DNA of 64,000 bases from Leguminivora glycinivorella. Lineage: Eukaryota; Arthropoda; Insecta; Lepidoptera; Tortricidae. Below are positions 53,775-64,000 of the stretch, one piece after another. The DNA is taken from positions 11,655,252 to 11,719,251 of the forward strand of contig NC_062993.1 of NCBI RefSeq assembly GCF_023078275.1, written 5' to 3'. Every line of letters begins with the position of its first letter. Within the stretch, counting starts at the first letter, position 1. A program made the translations under genes and the position numbers. The notes under the pieces are model-generated. The model ran no database searches and was not told the DNA's origin. It saw only the letters and a program-made list of their open reading frames with translations.

Positions 53775-54138
53775 CCAGGGGACAATTCCCTATTGGGATT
53801 AGTCCGTTTTCCTCATGATGTTTTTCTTCAAAGATTCAAAGAATTTATTTGCATTTATCTTCACTGACAAGTTGCTGGCAAACATGAAATAACATTAACC
53901 CCCTTATTTATAAACGTTCACTTAAGTTATCAAGCCGATGAAGTTCGTTGGTCCCTTTCCGACGCAGGTGTGATAGAAAGGGACAAACGAACTTTATCAG
54001 CTTAATAACTTTAGTGTACGTTTATGAGTGCGTTAATATGTGCTTAATTGAAAAACTTATTGGTACAAGCCGGGATTCGTACCCGCGATTAACGGGTTGA
54101 AAGTTGCACTGTGTATAACCGCTACGCTACTAGCACCG
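53775..54138 (-). mobile_element. tRNA-derived SINE with a nested MITE
   Basis: Inverted copy of the 5409/56901 family. The head region (GGTGCTAGTAGCGTAGCGG on the minus strand, B-box-like GGGTACGAATCCC) is at the right, and GGGATTAGTCCGTTTTCCTC belongs to its body. A CCCCCTTAT MITE sits inside at 53898-54031. Confidence 0.65.
53898..54031. mobile_element. CCCCCTTATTCATAAACG MITE, copy 2
   Basis: Left end CCCCCTTATTTATAAACG and right end CGTTTATGAGTGCG (decayed inverse), flanked by TAA. Inner arms GAAGTTCGTTGGTCCCTTTC / GAAAGGGACAAACGAACTTT. Inserted into a SINE. Confidence 0.75.
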
Positions 54139-54139
54139 G

Positions 54140-54935
54140 TATATCCAAAAATGATTCATATGCTAGGTATTGTTTTACTAAACTTAAAAGTACACTTCAA
54201 TATACATTAGTCTTTCCATTCAGAATCAGAAGTATCTTAAGAGCGGCATTATCCCTCAATATAACAAAAAAAAAACAGGAAAATTAAAATTGATCCTAAT
54301 CCGCTCTCAATTTACCTCAGTAAAAAATTAAAAATATTCTTCGCTCCGTGACAATTTTAACTAACCGAGTAATCAAGTTTAAACAACTGCAGAATTCCAT
54401 TTTTAAATAATTTAAAAATTATACCGTCAACGGATTAGTCCTCGAATGGGAAAGGAAACTTTTTCCGCAATTTTTTCGGTAAAAAAGGGCTATGATGGTC
54501 GTAAATTAGAAAGATTTAAGACCTTTTGTAGGTTAAATTTTGTAGCGGAAAAATACTAATGAACAGAGATTGGTTGTCCTTGTCGAACGAGTATTTTGCC
54601 TCTAGTGACAAGTTATTCCAAACAAGTATTGATATAAACATTTTATTTGATTCTAAAGACCCCCTAGAGAAAAGATATTATATTGTTTTCCCCTCACTAG
54701 CTCGGAAACACGTGTTTTGCCCTTTAATACCAGTGAGTAAAAACGCATTTTATCCACTAGTGAGTAAAGTAATTTGACCTTGAATAAAGTAAAATTAACT
54801 GCTTTAAAATTGATAAAAGTAGTTGAATCTAGTAATAAAGATGATTTACCACCTGTGAAACTACTGAAAGCAGTGATAAACGCAGTTTTTGCGTTGTAGT
54901 TTCCTCGCTATAGTGAGGGGAAAAGTTTTGTGTTA
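54140..54935. other. No gene seen
   Basis: AT-rich. One 72-codon frame (54559-54777) has no recognised motif. Confidence 0.45.
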
Positions 54936-54939
54936 CACT

Positions 54940-55105
54940 CGGGTGCAAATGTATTTTACTTCTCGTGTGTTAAATAACTCGCAAGTTCAGGATTCTATTC
55001 TCGAACCACTCGCTTCGCTCGTGGTTCAACTATAGAATCCTTTCACTTGCTCGTTTTTTAATTCCACACTCGGCTTTAAAATACAACTTTGCCCCCTTGT
55101 ATAAC
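54940..55105. mobile_element. Foldback MITE with CGCTTCGCTCG loop
   Basis: A central hairpin GGATTCTATTCTCGAACCAC / GTGGTTCAACTATAGAATCC around TCGCTTCGCTC. Outer parts (CACTCGGGTGCAAATGTATT and inverse) also pair imperfectly. Confidence 0.6.
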
Positions 55106-55109
55106 AAAT

Positions 55110-55525
55110 AACTATTATTTATAGATATGTTAGGCCATAAGCGACGACTGCTTACTATCAAGTGGTTTGTTTGCTCGTTTGACTCGAATGTTTGTTTGTA
55201 TTGATCAATAATCAGTTTTTCATAAAGCGTTGGGGCCTATCAGTGATGTAACGTCGATACAACTCGATTCCTCACGGGTTTCCTAATATTGTCCAGTTTC
55301 TTTAGAAGCTTATACAAAATAGTTCCCGAAAACCCCTCCGGCTTTACCTACGAAAATGTTCACGCCACGCCACTGGTGCCTATACAAGTTATCAGTTTAT
55401 TTCCTCTATTTCTGAAAACATACCCTATTCGATGGGATAAGTAATTATTACAATTTTTGTTCATTTAAAAATTAACCTATAAGGTTGCCACTGTTGCCAG
55501 CACATGGTGTCTCTTTAAATGTGTC
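55110..55525. other. No gene seen
   Basis: AT-rich DNA without supported features. Confidence 0.45.
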
Positions 55526-55529
55526 ATTT

Positions 55530-55727
55530 TTAACCCTCGACGCAAAAACGACGGGGTGTTCAGTTATAAGTTTGATGTCTGTGGCATCGTAGCTCCCGAA
55601 CGGATGAACTGATTTAGATTTAGTTTTTTTGTCTGAAAGCCGGGTTAGTCGAGAGTGTTCTTAGCTATGTTTCATGAAAAATCGGTCTACTATGTCGCGG
55701 TCGGGGTTTTTTTTTGTGGTTAGATTA
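55530..55727 (+). repeat. CCCCGACG-hairpin repeat, copy 9
   Basis: Copy lacking most of the TCTG tract (about 40 bp missing), otherwise collinear with the family. Confidence 0.8.
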
Positions 55728-55729
55728 GT

Positions 55730-56570
55730 GTCATCTGATTTTAAATGATGTTAGAATTTTGCAACAAGGTAAATTTGTGTACTCTGTCGATGTGTTGGAA
55801 ATTATTACCACTGGTTTCCCCTAGTCAGATTCTCGCTAAGCGACATAATTTATAGTGGTTTTTCGAGTGTCCGGAGGTAATTGGTCGCCAGAATGAGTTC
55901 TTTTGTAAGCCTTTTTCTTTGGCCATTTGAATGCAACGGACTTTGAGATGGAATCCGATTTGGCTGAATGCGAAATAAAGATTCGGTTCGGTGGTGTTTT
56001 TCCTGTACTCGTATTTTTATAATATTTCTGTGGAAATAATTTTTTATACAACTGTAAAACAAGCACACGGTGGGCACGACCACGACAGTATCTCATCCGC
56101 GAAATAGTCAGACTACGTCGGAGCAAATAATACTAGAGATGAGACAAGCCGCCAGAAGACGTGTCACAGTTAGTAGCTCATTGAGCTTACAGTTGTCGAT
56201 GTGTGCGTGCGTAACTGGTACACGGCAAAGTCGTTTGTAGGGACTTTGTTCCCCATCACGCTGTTGTCCGAGAAGACCACCGTAGAACAAAATTACGGGT
56301 TGTATTTGATGCTTCGGGCCACACTTAATTAAAAGTTGCCAATGGGGTTTATAAAGGTCTACATCTACAGTCGCCGTCAAATATATGGGGGCAGCTAAGG
56401 TGCTCATAAATATGTCAACACGCCGCTATTTTCAAGGTGATGGCATAACTGTTTAGATGTCTTCGGGCACCGCGGGCGCCCAGAAATAGCTGATCATACT
56501 AAATAATATTAGCACCAAAATATTAGCCCTCTGCAGAAATTCCATTAATTTCACCACTCGCTGGTCGTTC
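55730..56570. other. No recognised gene
   Basis: Minus-strand frames of 96 and 99 codons (55836-56126 and 56108-56407) stay open, but I recognise no domain. They overlap and lack signs of splicing or conserved motifs, so I do not call genes. Confidence 0.4.
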
Positions 56571-56573
56571 GCA

Positions 56574-56649
56574 TGTACAGTCGACTACAAAGAGATTGCA
56601 TTGTAATAAGGTTAAAAAGTAGACACATCTCTTTGTAGTCGACTGTACA
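56574..56649. mobile_element. 76-bp hairpin MITE
   Basis: Perfect outer arms TGTACAGTCGACTACAAAGA and inverse, short AT-rich loop. Confidence 0.7.
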
Positions 56650-56900
56650 CAGAAATGGAAATTAGAAGAAACTTATTTTCCTCTTACTAACCTACCATGT
56701 TCTTAAAAGCATTAGACACAGGCCTCACCAAGAGTAAACCAACCTAAAGTACTGAAATCACAATAAAACCCCTACTTATTTACTACAGACGCCTGAAAAA
56801 GACGTAAAAAGGCCAGTTTGCGTACACTCATAAAAGGAAACCCGGAAAAAGAAGGCTCGTACAGTTGTGGTTACAATAAAATAAATTACGCAGAAATACG

Positions 56901-57219
56901 CTCCTTGCGGTATCCCGGCATTTGCCACGGCTTATGGGAGCCTGGGGTCCACTTTGACAACTAATCCCAAGATTTGGCGTAAGCACTAGTTTTTACGAAA
57001 GCGGCTGCCATCTAACCTTCCAACCCGAAGGGTAAACTAGACCTTATTGGAATTAGTCCGGTTTCCTAACGAAGTTTTCCTTGACCGAAAAGCGACTGGC
57101 AAATATCAAATGACATTTCGCACATACATTCCGAAAAACTCATTGGTGCGAGCCGGGGTTCAAACCTGCGACCTCCGGAACGAAAGTCGTGCGTACTTAC
57201 CACTAGGCTACCAGCGCTT
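56901..57219 (-). mobile_element. tRNA-derived SINE, near full length
   Basis: Minus-strand head GCGCTGGTAGCCTAGTGGTA (A box) and B box GGTTTGAACCC, body AATGAGTTTTTCGGAATG, tail TGCCGGGATACCGCAAGG. It is the best copy of the family also found at 5409-5815 and 53775-54138. Confidence 0.75.
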
Positions 57220-57510
57220 CACACGCAGAAACACGCTCGCTCCATCGCTGGAATTATACTTCATCAATCTCGAGTGTTATGAGAAACCTTACCAATTAAT
57301 AATTTGACTTAACTAACTGGAGGTACGTTGTTTTTTCCAAAAAGGGTAAGTAGAGTACATAAAATGGCTCTAAGTTCTGAGCCAATCATAGCAATTTAGG
57401 GGTTGAAACACAATTGAACCCACATGCCAGAGTTAACTTCTATGACACCCACGCGAAAAAACCTAGCTGTAAATAAAACTGCAAAATATATAAGTAATTA
57501 TGATTTGTAA

Positions 57511-57638
57511 CCCCCTTATTCATAAACGTATTCTAAAGTTATCAAGCCGATAAAGTTCGTTTGTCCCGTTCCGACGTATTGGTGTGATAGAAAAGGACAA
57601 ACGAACTTTATCGGCATGATAAATTATGAATAAGGGGG
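57511..57638. mobile_element. CCCCCTTATTCATAAACG MITE, copy 3, intact ends
   Basis: Ends CCCCCTTATTCATA / TATGAATAAGGGGG (one base differs inside the right arm), flanked by TAA on both sides (57508-57510, 57639-57641). A 3-bp TAA duplication suggests a PIF/Harbinger-type helper transposase. Confidence 0.8.
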
Positions 57639-57803
57639 TAAGCATTTAAGTACCAACCACGTAACTTTTCAGTATGTATATATGTATGTACAGTGTACAC
57701 ATAGCAATGCTGATTACCTTTTCATACAGACCTATATAAGCAGGATGTCAGTTTTCTATGCAACTGAGAGTAAATAATTTTCATACTTTTAACTATCTAT
57801 CGG

Positions 57804-58060
57804 ACGACCGGTCTGGCTCAGTCGGTAGTGACCCTGCCTGCTAAGCCGCGGTCCTGGGTTCGAATCCCGGTAAGGGCATTTATTTGTGTGATGAGCACAG
57901 ATATTTCTTCCTGAGTCATGGATGTTTTCTATGTATATAAGTATGTATTTATCTATTTAAGTATGTATATCGTCGCTTAACACCCATAATACAAGCTTTG
58001 CTTAGTTTGGGGCTAAGTTGATCTGTGTAAGGTGTCCCCAATATTTATTTATTTATATTT
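57804..58060 (+). mobile_element. tRNA-derived SINE (GACCGGTCTGG family), full copy
   Basis: GACCGGTCTGGCTCAGTCGG (A box), B box GGTTCGAATCC, GTGATGAGCACAGATATTTC, then the tail CTTAGTTTGGGGCTAAGTTG and ATCTGTGTAAGGTGTCCCC ending in ATTT repeats. Two inverted copies lie at 9 kb, and tail-only pieces at about 7192 and 60185. Confidence 0.85.
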
Positions 58061-58097
58061 TATTTATCTATAAACACCAAATATAATTATTTATTTT

Positions 58098-58408
58098 TCA
58101 CTCCCGATGCAAAAACGACGGGGTGTTATAACTTTGACGTGTCTGTCTGTCTGTCTGTGTGTGTGTCTGTCTGTGGCATCGTAGCTCCCGAACGGATTTT
58201 TTTTCTCTGAAAGCTGACTTAGTCGGGAGTGTTCTTAGCCATGTTTAAAAACCCCCGACCGCGACATAGTTGACCGATTTTCATGAAACATGGCTAAGAA
58301 CACTCCCGACTAACTCAGCTTTCAGACAAAAAAAACTAAATCGAAATCGGTTCATGCGTTCGGCAGCTACTATGCCACAGACAGACACACACACACACAG
58401 ACGGACGA

Positions 58409-58443
<35 letters not shown>

Positions 58444-58490
58444 CGTCAAGCTTATAACACCCCGTCGTTTTTGCGTCGGGGGTTAAAAAA
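58098..58490. repeat. CCCCGACG-hairpin repeat, copies 10 and 11 inverted
   Basis: A plus copy (58098-58247, cut at GCCATGTTT) is fused to a full minus copy (58248-58490), so the pair folds into a hairpin about 150 bp long. Confidence 0.8.
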
Positions 58491-58499
58491 TCTTACATT

Positions 58500-59960
58500 T
58501 TTTCTCCAGTTAAGTAGTAAATTAAAACACATTCTAACCTACATACAAGAGCATAAAAACAAGATTACAAAAGGTACAATTAGGCTTTTATGCGGTAAAT
58601 GCTCTCCTGAGGATAAAAAGGGCTTGAAAAGAGTCTAAAAAGTTGCCACTCGGTGAATATAATTTCCTATTCCTGCAGCTTACAGAGTTATTAACTAATT
58701 TAACTAATTTATTTATTTGAAAACATATTTCAATGAAATTACAAATAAATCCAATGCGTCATGAAATAAAAAAAAAAACAGTAAATAAGAACATGAAAAT
58801 AAAACAAACAATAAAAGTTTACAACTGGACGGTGTTATGGAAAAGCGAACTAAGCGCCAGAATCCGAAAAAAAAGTTATGAATGCAGTTCGGATATAAAT
58901 GTGATAATCTATAGTATTGATTATTTCTTTGTTGAAAAATCATGCTTACAGCCTTATTTTAAGGGGTAGAATCAAGCGACACGTTAAGATTTGTATGGCC
59001 CTGTGTACTAATTAGTTACGTAAAAACGAATTGAACGCCAAATTTACTTTTACAAATTATAATAAGCGTATATTCTAAATCGCAAAATCGAGTTAAACGC
59101 CATAAAGATGTTATTAATTCGTTTTGGTTTAAAGTTTTGATGATTTATAAACGCAATATCGATTTAACCGCCCTATTGGTGTCGTTTAATTCGTTGTTAC
59201 ATATTTGAAATTGCAGGATATTTCGCTTAATGAGAACTAAGTACCAAGAGGTTTTGTTATATCATAATATCTTATGTGTGTAATCCTGGCTAGTACTAAT
59301 GAATTATTATTAGTTACAATGCCAATTTTGCCATATATATGCTGATTTTTATGATATTTATTAAAAAAAGTTGATTGCAGAACAAAACTAAATTGTTAGA
59401 CGGATTAGTCCTAATCATTGTGAAGGAAAACATTGTTGTTAATTTATTTACAATAGCACTATTTACTCAAATATATGGAATTTTATTTTATTCCAGTATT
59501 CACTTTACCTCTAACAATTTGCATTAAAGAATCAAACGACAAAATATGTCTCATAGTACGCTACGGCGAAATAAATTAACGTCATCGCAGTATTAGTTCA
59601 ATAAAGAATCAAGCGGAAAAACGTTAATAACTTCGAAACTTGAATAGGTATGGTGTTATTTTTTTATCAATTTAAATTATGAACACTTTTATAGGTTCAA
59701 TGTCAAAATTAACTTTTTTGCTTCATAAATGAACTTACAACAACTGATTCAAATTTCAAATCTTTCTAGCTCATTTTCTCGATTTAAACTAACTGTCGCT
59801 TGATCACTTATTCCATAACACTGTCCAACTAAACAATTGATTTGGGCGATGACGTAACAGCGTGGCTCCGTTGCGTCGTTTGTCCCGATGTAGGATTCGG
59901 CAGGTAGCCCCGGAACCTCCGAAAAACCACAAGACAAATTTTATGTACTGTACGCAACAT
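58500..59960. other. No gene seen
   Basis: About 1.5 kb of AT-rich DNA. Frames of 60-80 codons have no recognised motif. Phrases such as AATTCGTTT and GATTTAACCGCC recur weakly at 59020-59200. Confidence 0.45.
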
Positions 59961-59964
59961 TTCT

Positions 59965-60160
59965 GTATTTATTTATTTATTCATAACACTTAAATAAAAA
60001 TTCCGTACAATAAATATCATAAACTAAGCAATTAAAAAGAAAATTAAATATCTAGGTCTAAAGAGGGCCCCTGAGGTATAGTGCCCGAGATGTTGGCAGT
60101 ATTTTCTCGCTGAATTGCAATACTTATACGTTGAGCGAGGAAGCTGCCAGCTCTTTTGTC
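59965..60160 (-). pseudogene. LINE 3' tail with RENTANI motif, fragment 3
   Basis: The minus frame encodes IAIQRENTANISGTIPQGPS, matching the RGNAASV-type C-terminus at 27715, followed by a 3' UTR ending in ATGAATAAATAAATAAAT. Confidence 0.55.
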
Positions 60161-60184
60161 CCCCGTAGTACATATAATTGATTT

Positions 60185-60235
60185 TGCTTAGTTTTGGGGG
60201 GTTGATCTGTGTAAGGTGTCCCCAATATTTATTTA
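60185..60235 (+). repeat. SINE tail fragment
   Basis: TTGCTTAGTTTTGGGGGGTTGATC...GTGTCCCCAATATTTATTT, the 3' end of the SINE seen in full at 57804-58060. Confidence 0.6.
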
Positions 60236-60566
60236 ATGTTGGTCAGTGTTGATCACTATTGAATTTTCATTAATATTAATATCTGCATTTATAATTTGCG
60301 ATAAGTCATACTCTTTGTGTCAGAGGATTAAAGTTCGCTTCAAGAAATTATAATTGCTTAAGCTAAACTAATAGTAATTAAATTTCAGCTTTTAACTAAG
60401 TTTAGTAGCCATAGTGAATAGCAAGTCTGTATATTCTTCCTTTAACGTTCAGAAAAAATCTAATTATGTCTATCTTTTCTACTGTTCTTGCTGAGTTGCG
60501 CATAATTTCATTGAAAATATGGTTTGAGAAATTTTCTTGTACTAAGTCTGTCAAGGGATTTTTATT

Positions 60567-62876
60567 ATTATTTATTTATTCATGAACAATAACAATTGTG
60601 TCTGAATGTACTACATCTAAATATTAATCTAACATGCATAAATTTTACAACATATAGTAAAAGCCAAATGCCAAAAAATCACAATTAGAATATTATTATT
60701 ATTATTAGGTATTACTAAAATTATTTATGTCAGTCAATTTTCGTTGAAATAATTAATAAATTCTTCAATTGAGTAAAAGCACTCCCTCAACAACAGGGCT
60801 TTTAATCTATTTTTAAAAATATTTAGGCTAGTAATGTTCCTCCACTCACTAGGAAGTTTGTTGTAGAGCTGTACCCCCTGGTAGTATGCACAATGGCTCA
60901 CTACTTTTAAGTTTGGCTGCAACTTACAACGTAGATATTTCCTTCGAGTATTTAGCCGTATTTCTCTTTCTTCAGAAGTCTCGTATTTGCCTAGATTTTT
61001 AAAGAGGTCAGTAAGGAGCAAAAGGATGTACAAACACGGGGCGGTCAGTATTCTCATGTTTATAAAGTGTTCCTTACATGATTGAGGTTGCGAAATCCGC
61101 ACTATGGTTCTTATCGCTCGCTTTTGTATTACAAAGGCTTTATGCATATTATAGTCATAGCTATTGCCCCAAAATTGTATACTATAGCGAAGCTTCGATT
61201 CAACCAGTGCGTGATATACCATCTTCAAATGATTACGATCAACTACGTTCCGTAAACTACGCAGAACATAGCAAGCAGAGCTGATGGAAGCCTCTACGTT
61301 TGCAAGCTCATTTTTCCAAGTAAGTAGATCGTCAATGTGGATGCCCAGGAACTTAACACTAGTAACGTTTTCAATGTGATTACCACAAAATTTAAGATCC
61401 AGCATATCCTTTTGCTTGACCGTAGACCTAAGGAGCATTGCACTCGTCTTGCTTGAATTCACCTTCAATTTGTTGCAACTGAACCAGTGATGAAATAGTT
61501 CTAGCGCTCGATTTGCCTTGTCATTTAGATCATCCAGCGAATTAGAGTTAACAATTGCATTCGTGTCGTCTGCAAAAACTACTAAATTAATGTCCGGTAT
61601 TTCATTCGTGATAAATTTTATCAGGTCGTTTGTATACACAACGAATAAAACTGGGCCCAAAATAGAACCCTGGGGTACACCTCTCGTTATCTTAATGGGT
61701 TTGGACCTAACAACATTCTCACAATTGCCATCCACATCAGAGATTTCTACGAACTGAGTTCTGTTATCAAAGTAGGATTTTATCAAATCTAATGATCTAC
61801 CTCTAATGCCATAAAAATCAAGTTTTTGCATAAGTATACTGTGATCAACCATGTTGAATGCGGAGCTTAAGTCTAGAAATATAGCCCCCACCTTAAGCTT
61901 TTGGTTTAGTCCATTCACAATAACACTTAATAAAGTATCAATAGCTTGGGAGGTACCTCTAGATTTTTGATAAGCATATTGTGTATCACTCAAAATTCCA
62001 TTTGCGTGTAAGTGCGCCATGAGCCTATTTTGAATAATTTTCTCGAAAATTTTTGACAGAGTTGGCAGCACTGACACCGGCCGATAATTTTTTGGGTCCG
62101 TTTTTGGCCCCTTCTTATGAATTGGTATAATCCTAGCCGTCTTAAATTGATCTGGGAAGACCCCTTGTGTGATACAGTTATTGTAAAAATATGCGAGAGG
62201 CAAGGCTAATGTGTCTAAATTTTCCTTAATTACAGATATAGGAATATCGTCATATCCCACCGACTTCTTCATTTTCATATTTTTCACTATTTTAGTTATT
62301 TCGTTAGCATTTGTGACGCCGAAAACAATATCGTTGTCCGTTTTTTTGTTGTGTTTCTGTAATATATTTAGCGCTGTGTCGCTGTCAGGGTGCCTTACGT
62401 TTTCATTAAATCCTTTTTCAAAGGCTTGTGAGAAAGTTTCTACGACAACATGAGGATCGTTTATGACCCTATTTCCAACCTTTAATAACAACTTTTGGCG
62501 AGAAGTAGCAGATAGCTTATTCCTGTGTCTATTTACCACGGTCCATATTGATTTGGAGACATGGGCTGCTTTTTGTAGGTGACGAGAAATGCAATTTCTT
62601 TTAGCTATGCTGATGACTTTTTTATAGGTGCGAATATATCTTTTCCTGTAGTCCATTATAGATGAATCGATGCTATTTATATGTCCACTCAAAAGAAATC
62701 TCTTCATCTTGCTTGAAACTTTAAGGCCCTTAGTTATCCAATTTGTTTTGTTCTCCTTATTTAAATTGATTTTAATTTTTTGTTTTTTAAACGCATAGTT
62801 AAATGCCGTCTTGAAGCACAATATGAACTGTTCGATACTCAGTGAACTCCAGTTATACTCCCTTAGCTTACTGCTT
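60567..62876 (-). mobile_element. 5'-truncated CR1-like LINE
   Basis: The ORF 60734-62875 lies upstream of a 3' UTR of about 165 bp ending GTTCATGAATAAATAAATAATAATA, with a second (TAA)n tract at about 60690-60707. ORF1 and the endonuclease are lost by truncation at 62876, where a different repeat abuts. Confidence 0.85.
60734..62875 (-). pseudogene. CR1-like reverse transcriptase (C-terminal part of ORF2)
   Basis: About 713 codons without a stop. Motifs in order: WITKGLKVSSKMKRFL, MKMKKSVGYDDIPISVIKEN, FPDQFKTARIIPIHKKG, NYRPVSVLPTLSKIFEKI, LGAIFLDLSSAF-type motif A (VGAIFLDLSSAFNMVDH), RGVPQGSILGPVLFVVY, catalytic FADDTNAIV, VKFLGIHIDDLLTW and the tail YNKLPSEWRNITSLNIFKNR. The linker, RT, thumb and tail place it in the CR1/L2-like group; I cannot fix the clade further. 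The endonuclease is absent, so the copy cannot move by itself, though the RT looks recently intact. There is no ATG at the truncated edge. Confidence 0.88.
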
Positions 62877-62879
62877 TAC

Positions 62880-63740
62880 TTAATTAGGGTTCCGTACCAA
62901 AAAGGTACAACAGGAACCCTTATGGTGCAACTCTGTCCGTCTGTCTGTCCGTCTGTCACATTCCCAAATATCTCGAGAACTACTAATGCTATCAAATTGA
63001 AATTTGGAACAGTTGTTAACATTGTAAACCTCTACAAACAGAAAGTATATTTTTTTTAATTTATTAATTTTAATGGTAGAAAATGGCCAAAATGAAAGGG
63101 GGGCAAACTGTAAATTTCAAGTTACCAGGTCAAGTGGGGTATCGTTAGAAAGAGCGCAAATTGAACGTAAATAAACTATTTTTTATAATTTTTTTGTAGT
63201 GGAAAAGAATTTTGAAGGAAAATGTAAAAAAATACCTCCCCCCCATTATCTCCGAAGTTTAGCAACGAAAAATTATGAAAATTTTACAACATATATAAAT
63301 AGTTTTATGCTAAATATTACAGGAAAAATATAATCGTGTTTGTATCTTGAGAACTTTTTTTTTAATTGACAAAAAACTTTTCAGACTTTCAATTTAATTT
63401 ACCCACCTTTGCATCCGTATATCGTTCTTCAAATTAATACGAGATGTTACCTAAACCATCTTCTTTCCAATAAATTAAAAACTGTTTAAATCGGTTAACA
63501 TTATAAATAATTACCCTTGAAAAACCAACATACTATACAGGTCGCGCAAATTAGTTAGTGAATTCACCCAGAGATGGCGCTAATACATATGGCGCTATGC
63601 TCATTAGTACCCATACTGTTGTCTTCTAGTCAAGTCATTAGAGTTATATGACAACATGAGATTATTTTAACTAGGTAGTTTGAAAGAAAGTTTGAACGGA
63701 ACCCTCGGTGGGCGAGTCCGACTCGCACTTGGCCGGTTTT
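62880..63740 (+). mobile_element. GGGTTCCGTACC...TTGGCCGG element
   Basis: Starts TTAGGGTTCCGTACCAAAAA, with a GTCCGTCTGTCTGTCCGTCTG run, and ends GAACCCTCGGTGGGCGAG...CACTTGGCCGGTTTTTTTC. The inverse arrangement occurs at 30945-31508. About 850 bp, non-coding. Its left edge coincides with the LINE truncation. Confidence 0.6.
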
Positions 63741-63806
63741 TTTCTTTTTGATATCTCTTCATAGACAACACTAAATAACCGCTATAATTTAATTACTGAT
63801 TACCTA

Positions 63807-64000
63807 ACCCCCGACGCAAAAACGACGCGGTGTTATAAGTTTGATGTGTCTGTCTGTCTGTCTGTGTGTGTGCATCGTAGCTCCCCAACGGATGAACCGA
63901 TTTAAATTTAGATTTTTTTTTGTTTAAAAGCTGAGTTAGTCGGGAGTGTTCTTGACTTAGCCATGTTTCATGAAAATCGGTCGGTGAAAATTGTTTTTTT
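63807..64000 (+). repeat. CCCCGACG-hairpin repeat, copy 12, cut by window end
   Basis: Collinear with the family to ATGAAAATCGGTC; the rest lies beyond the window. Confidence 0.75.

Noticed and set aside
55836..56407. Host genes on the minus strand
   Set aside because: Two overlapping frames under 100 codons without recognised domains or splice context.
57808..57880. tRNA gene
   Set aside because: A and B boxes are present but no acceptor stem closes, and the sequence continues into a SINE tail shared with copies at 9 kb.

Overview
The window is AT-rich eukaryotic DNA from a lepidopteran (moth or butterfly) nuclear genome. The evidence is a dense set of repeat families that I know from Lepidoptera: tRNA-headed SINEs, Helitron-like TC...CTAG repeats rich in TCTG microsatellites, the interspersed family ending in a CCCCGACG hairpin, and many foldback MITEs. 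I find no complete host protein-coding gene, no genuine tRNA or rRNA gene and no CRISPR. The window reads as intergenic or intronic sequence filled by nested transposable elements. One short CpG-rich stretch near 24.5 kb could be a host exon, at low confidence.

Layout. 0-14 kb holds Helitron-like repeats, a hexamer microsatellite, several foldback MITEs, SINEs and fragments of RTE-like and jockey-like LINEs. At 14.3 kb lies a near-perfect 162-bp-arm hairpin. 15.2-17.3 kb is a tandem satellite of about 102 bp with a strong GC hairpin in every unit. 17.4-18.2 kb is an exact 120-bp minisatellite. 22.3-22.7 kb holds three consecutive hairpins. 24.8-27.3 kb is a large palindrome whose arms are 100-bp minisatellites. 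30.9-31.9 kb is a Helitron-like copy broken by two later insertions.

Four autonomous-type elements dominate the rest. A DIRS-like tyrosine-recombinase retrotransposon (33.07-38.60 kb, minus strand) has perfect 59-bp inverted terminal repeats, a gag with a recognisable intron, RT, RNase H plus a DIRS-type extension, and a recombinase interrupted by a stop just before its catalytic tyrosine. A 5'-truncated R1-clade LINE (42.75-46.16 kb, plus) is split by a 614-bp hAT-type foldback MITE with an 8-bp target duplication; removal would leave the reading frame continuous. A young 412/mdg1-like Ty3/Gypsy LTR retrotransposon (47.565-53.680 kb, plus) has 207-bp LTRs differing at only 3 positions, a TAGC target duplication, a primer binding site, a polypurine tract, gag, pol, no env, and an extra small ORF before gag that looks N-myristoylated and membrane-spanning. 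Its one coding break is an A-run length change between RT and RNase H. A 5'-truncated CR1-like LINE (60.57-62.88 kb, minus) keeps a 700-codon open RT frame.

The genes here serve only their own elements: gag packages RNA, RT/RNase H copies it, integrase or tyrosine recombinase inserts the copy, and the small elements borrow such machinery. Most interesting are the pre-gag ORF, the spliced DIRS gag, the minisatellite palindrome, and nested insertions where empty sites or target duplications give exact boundaries.
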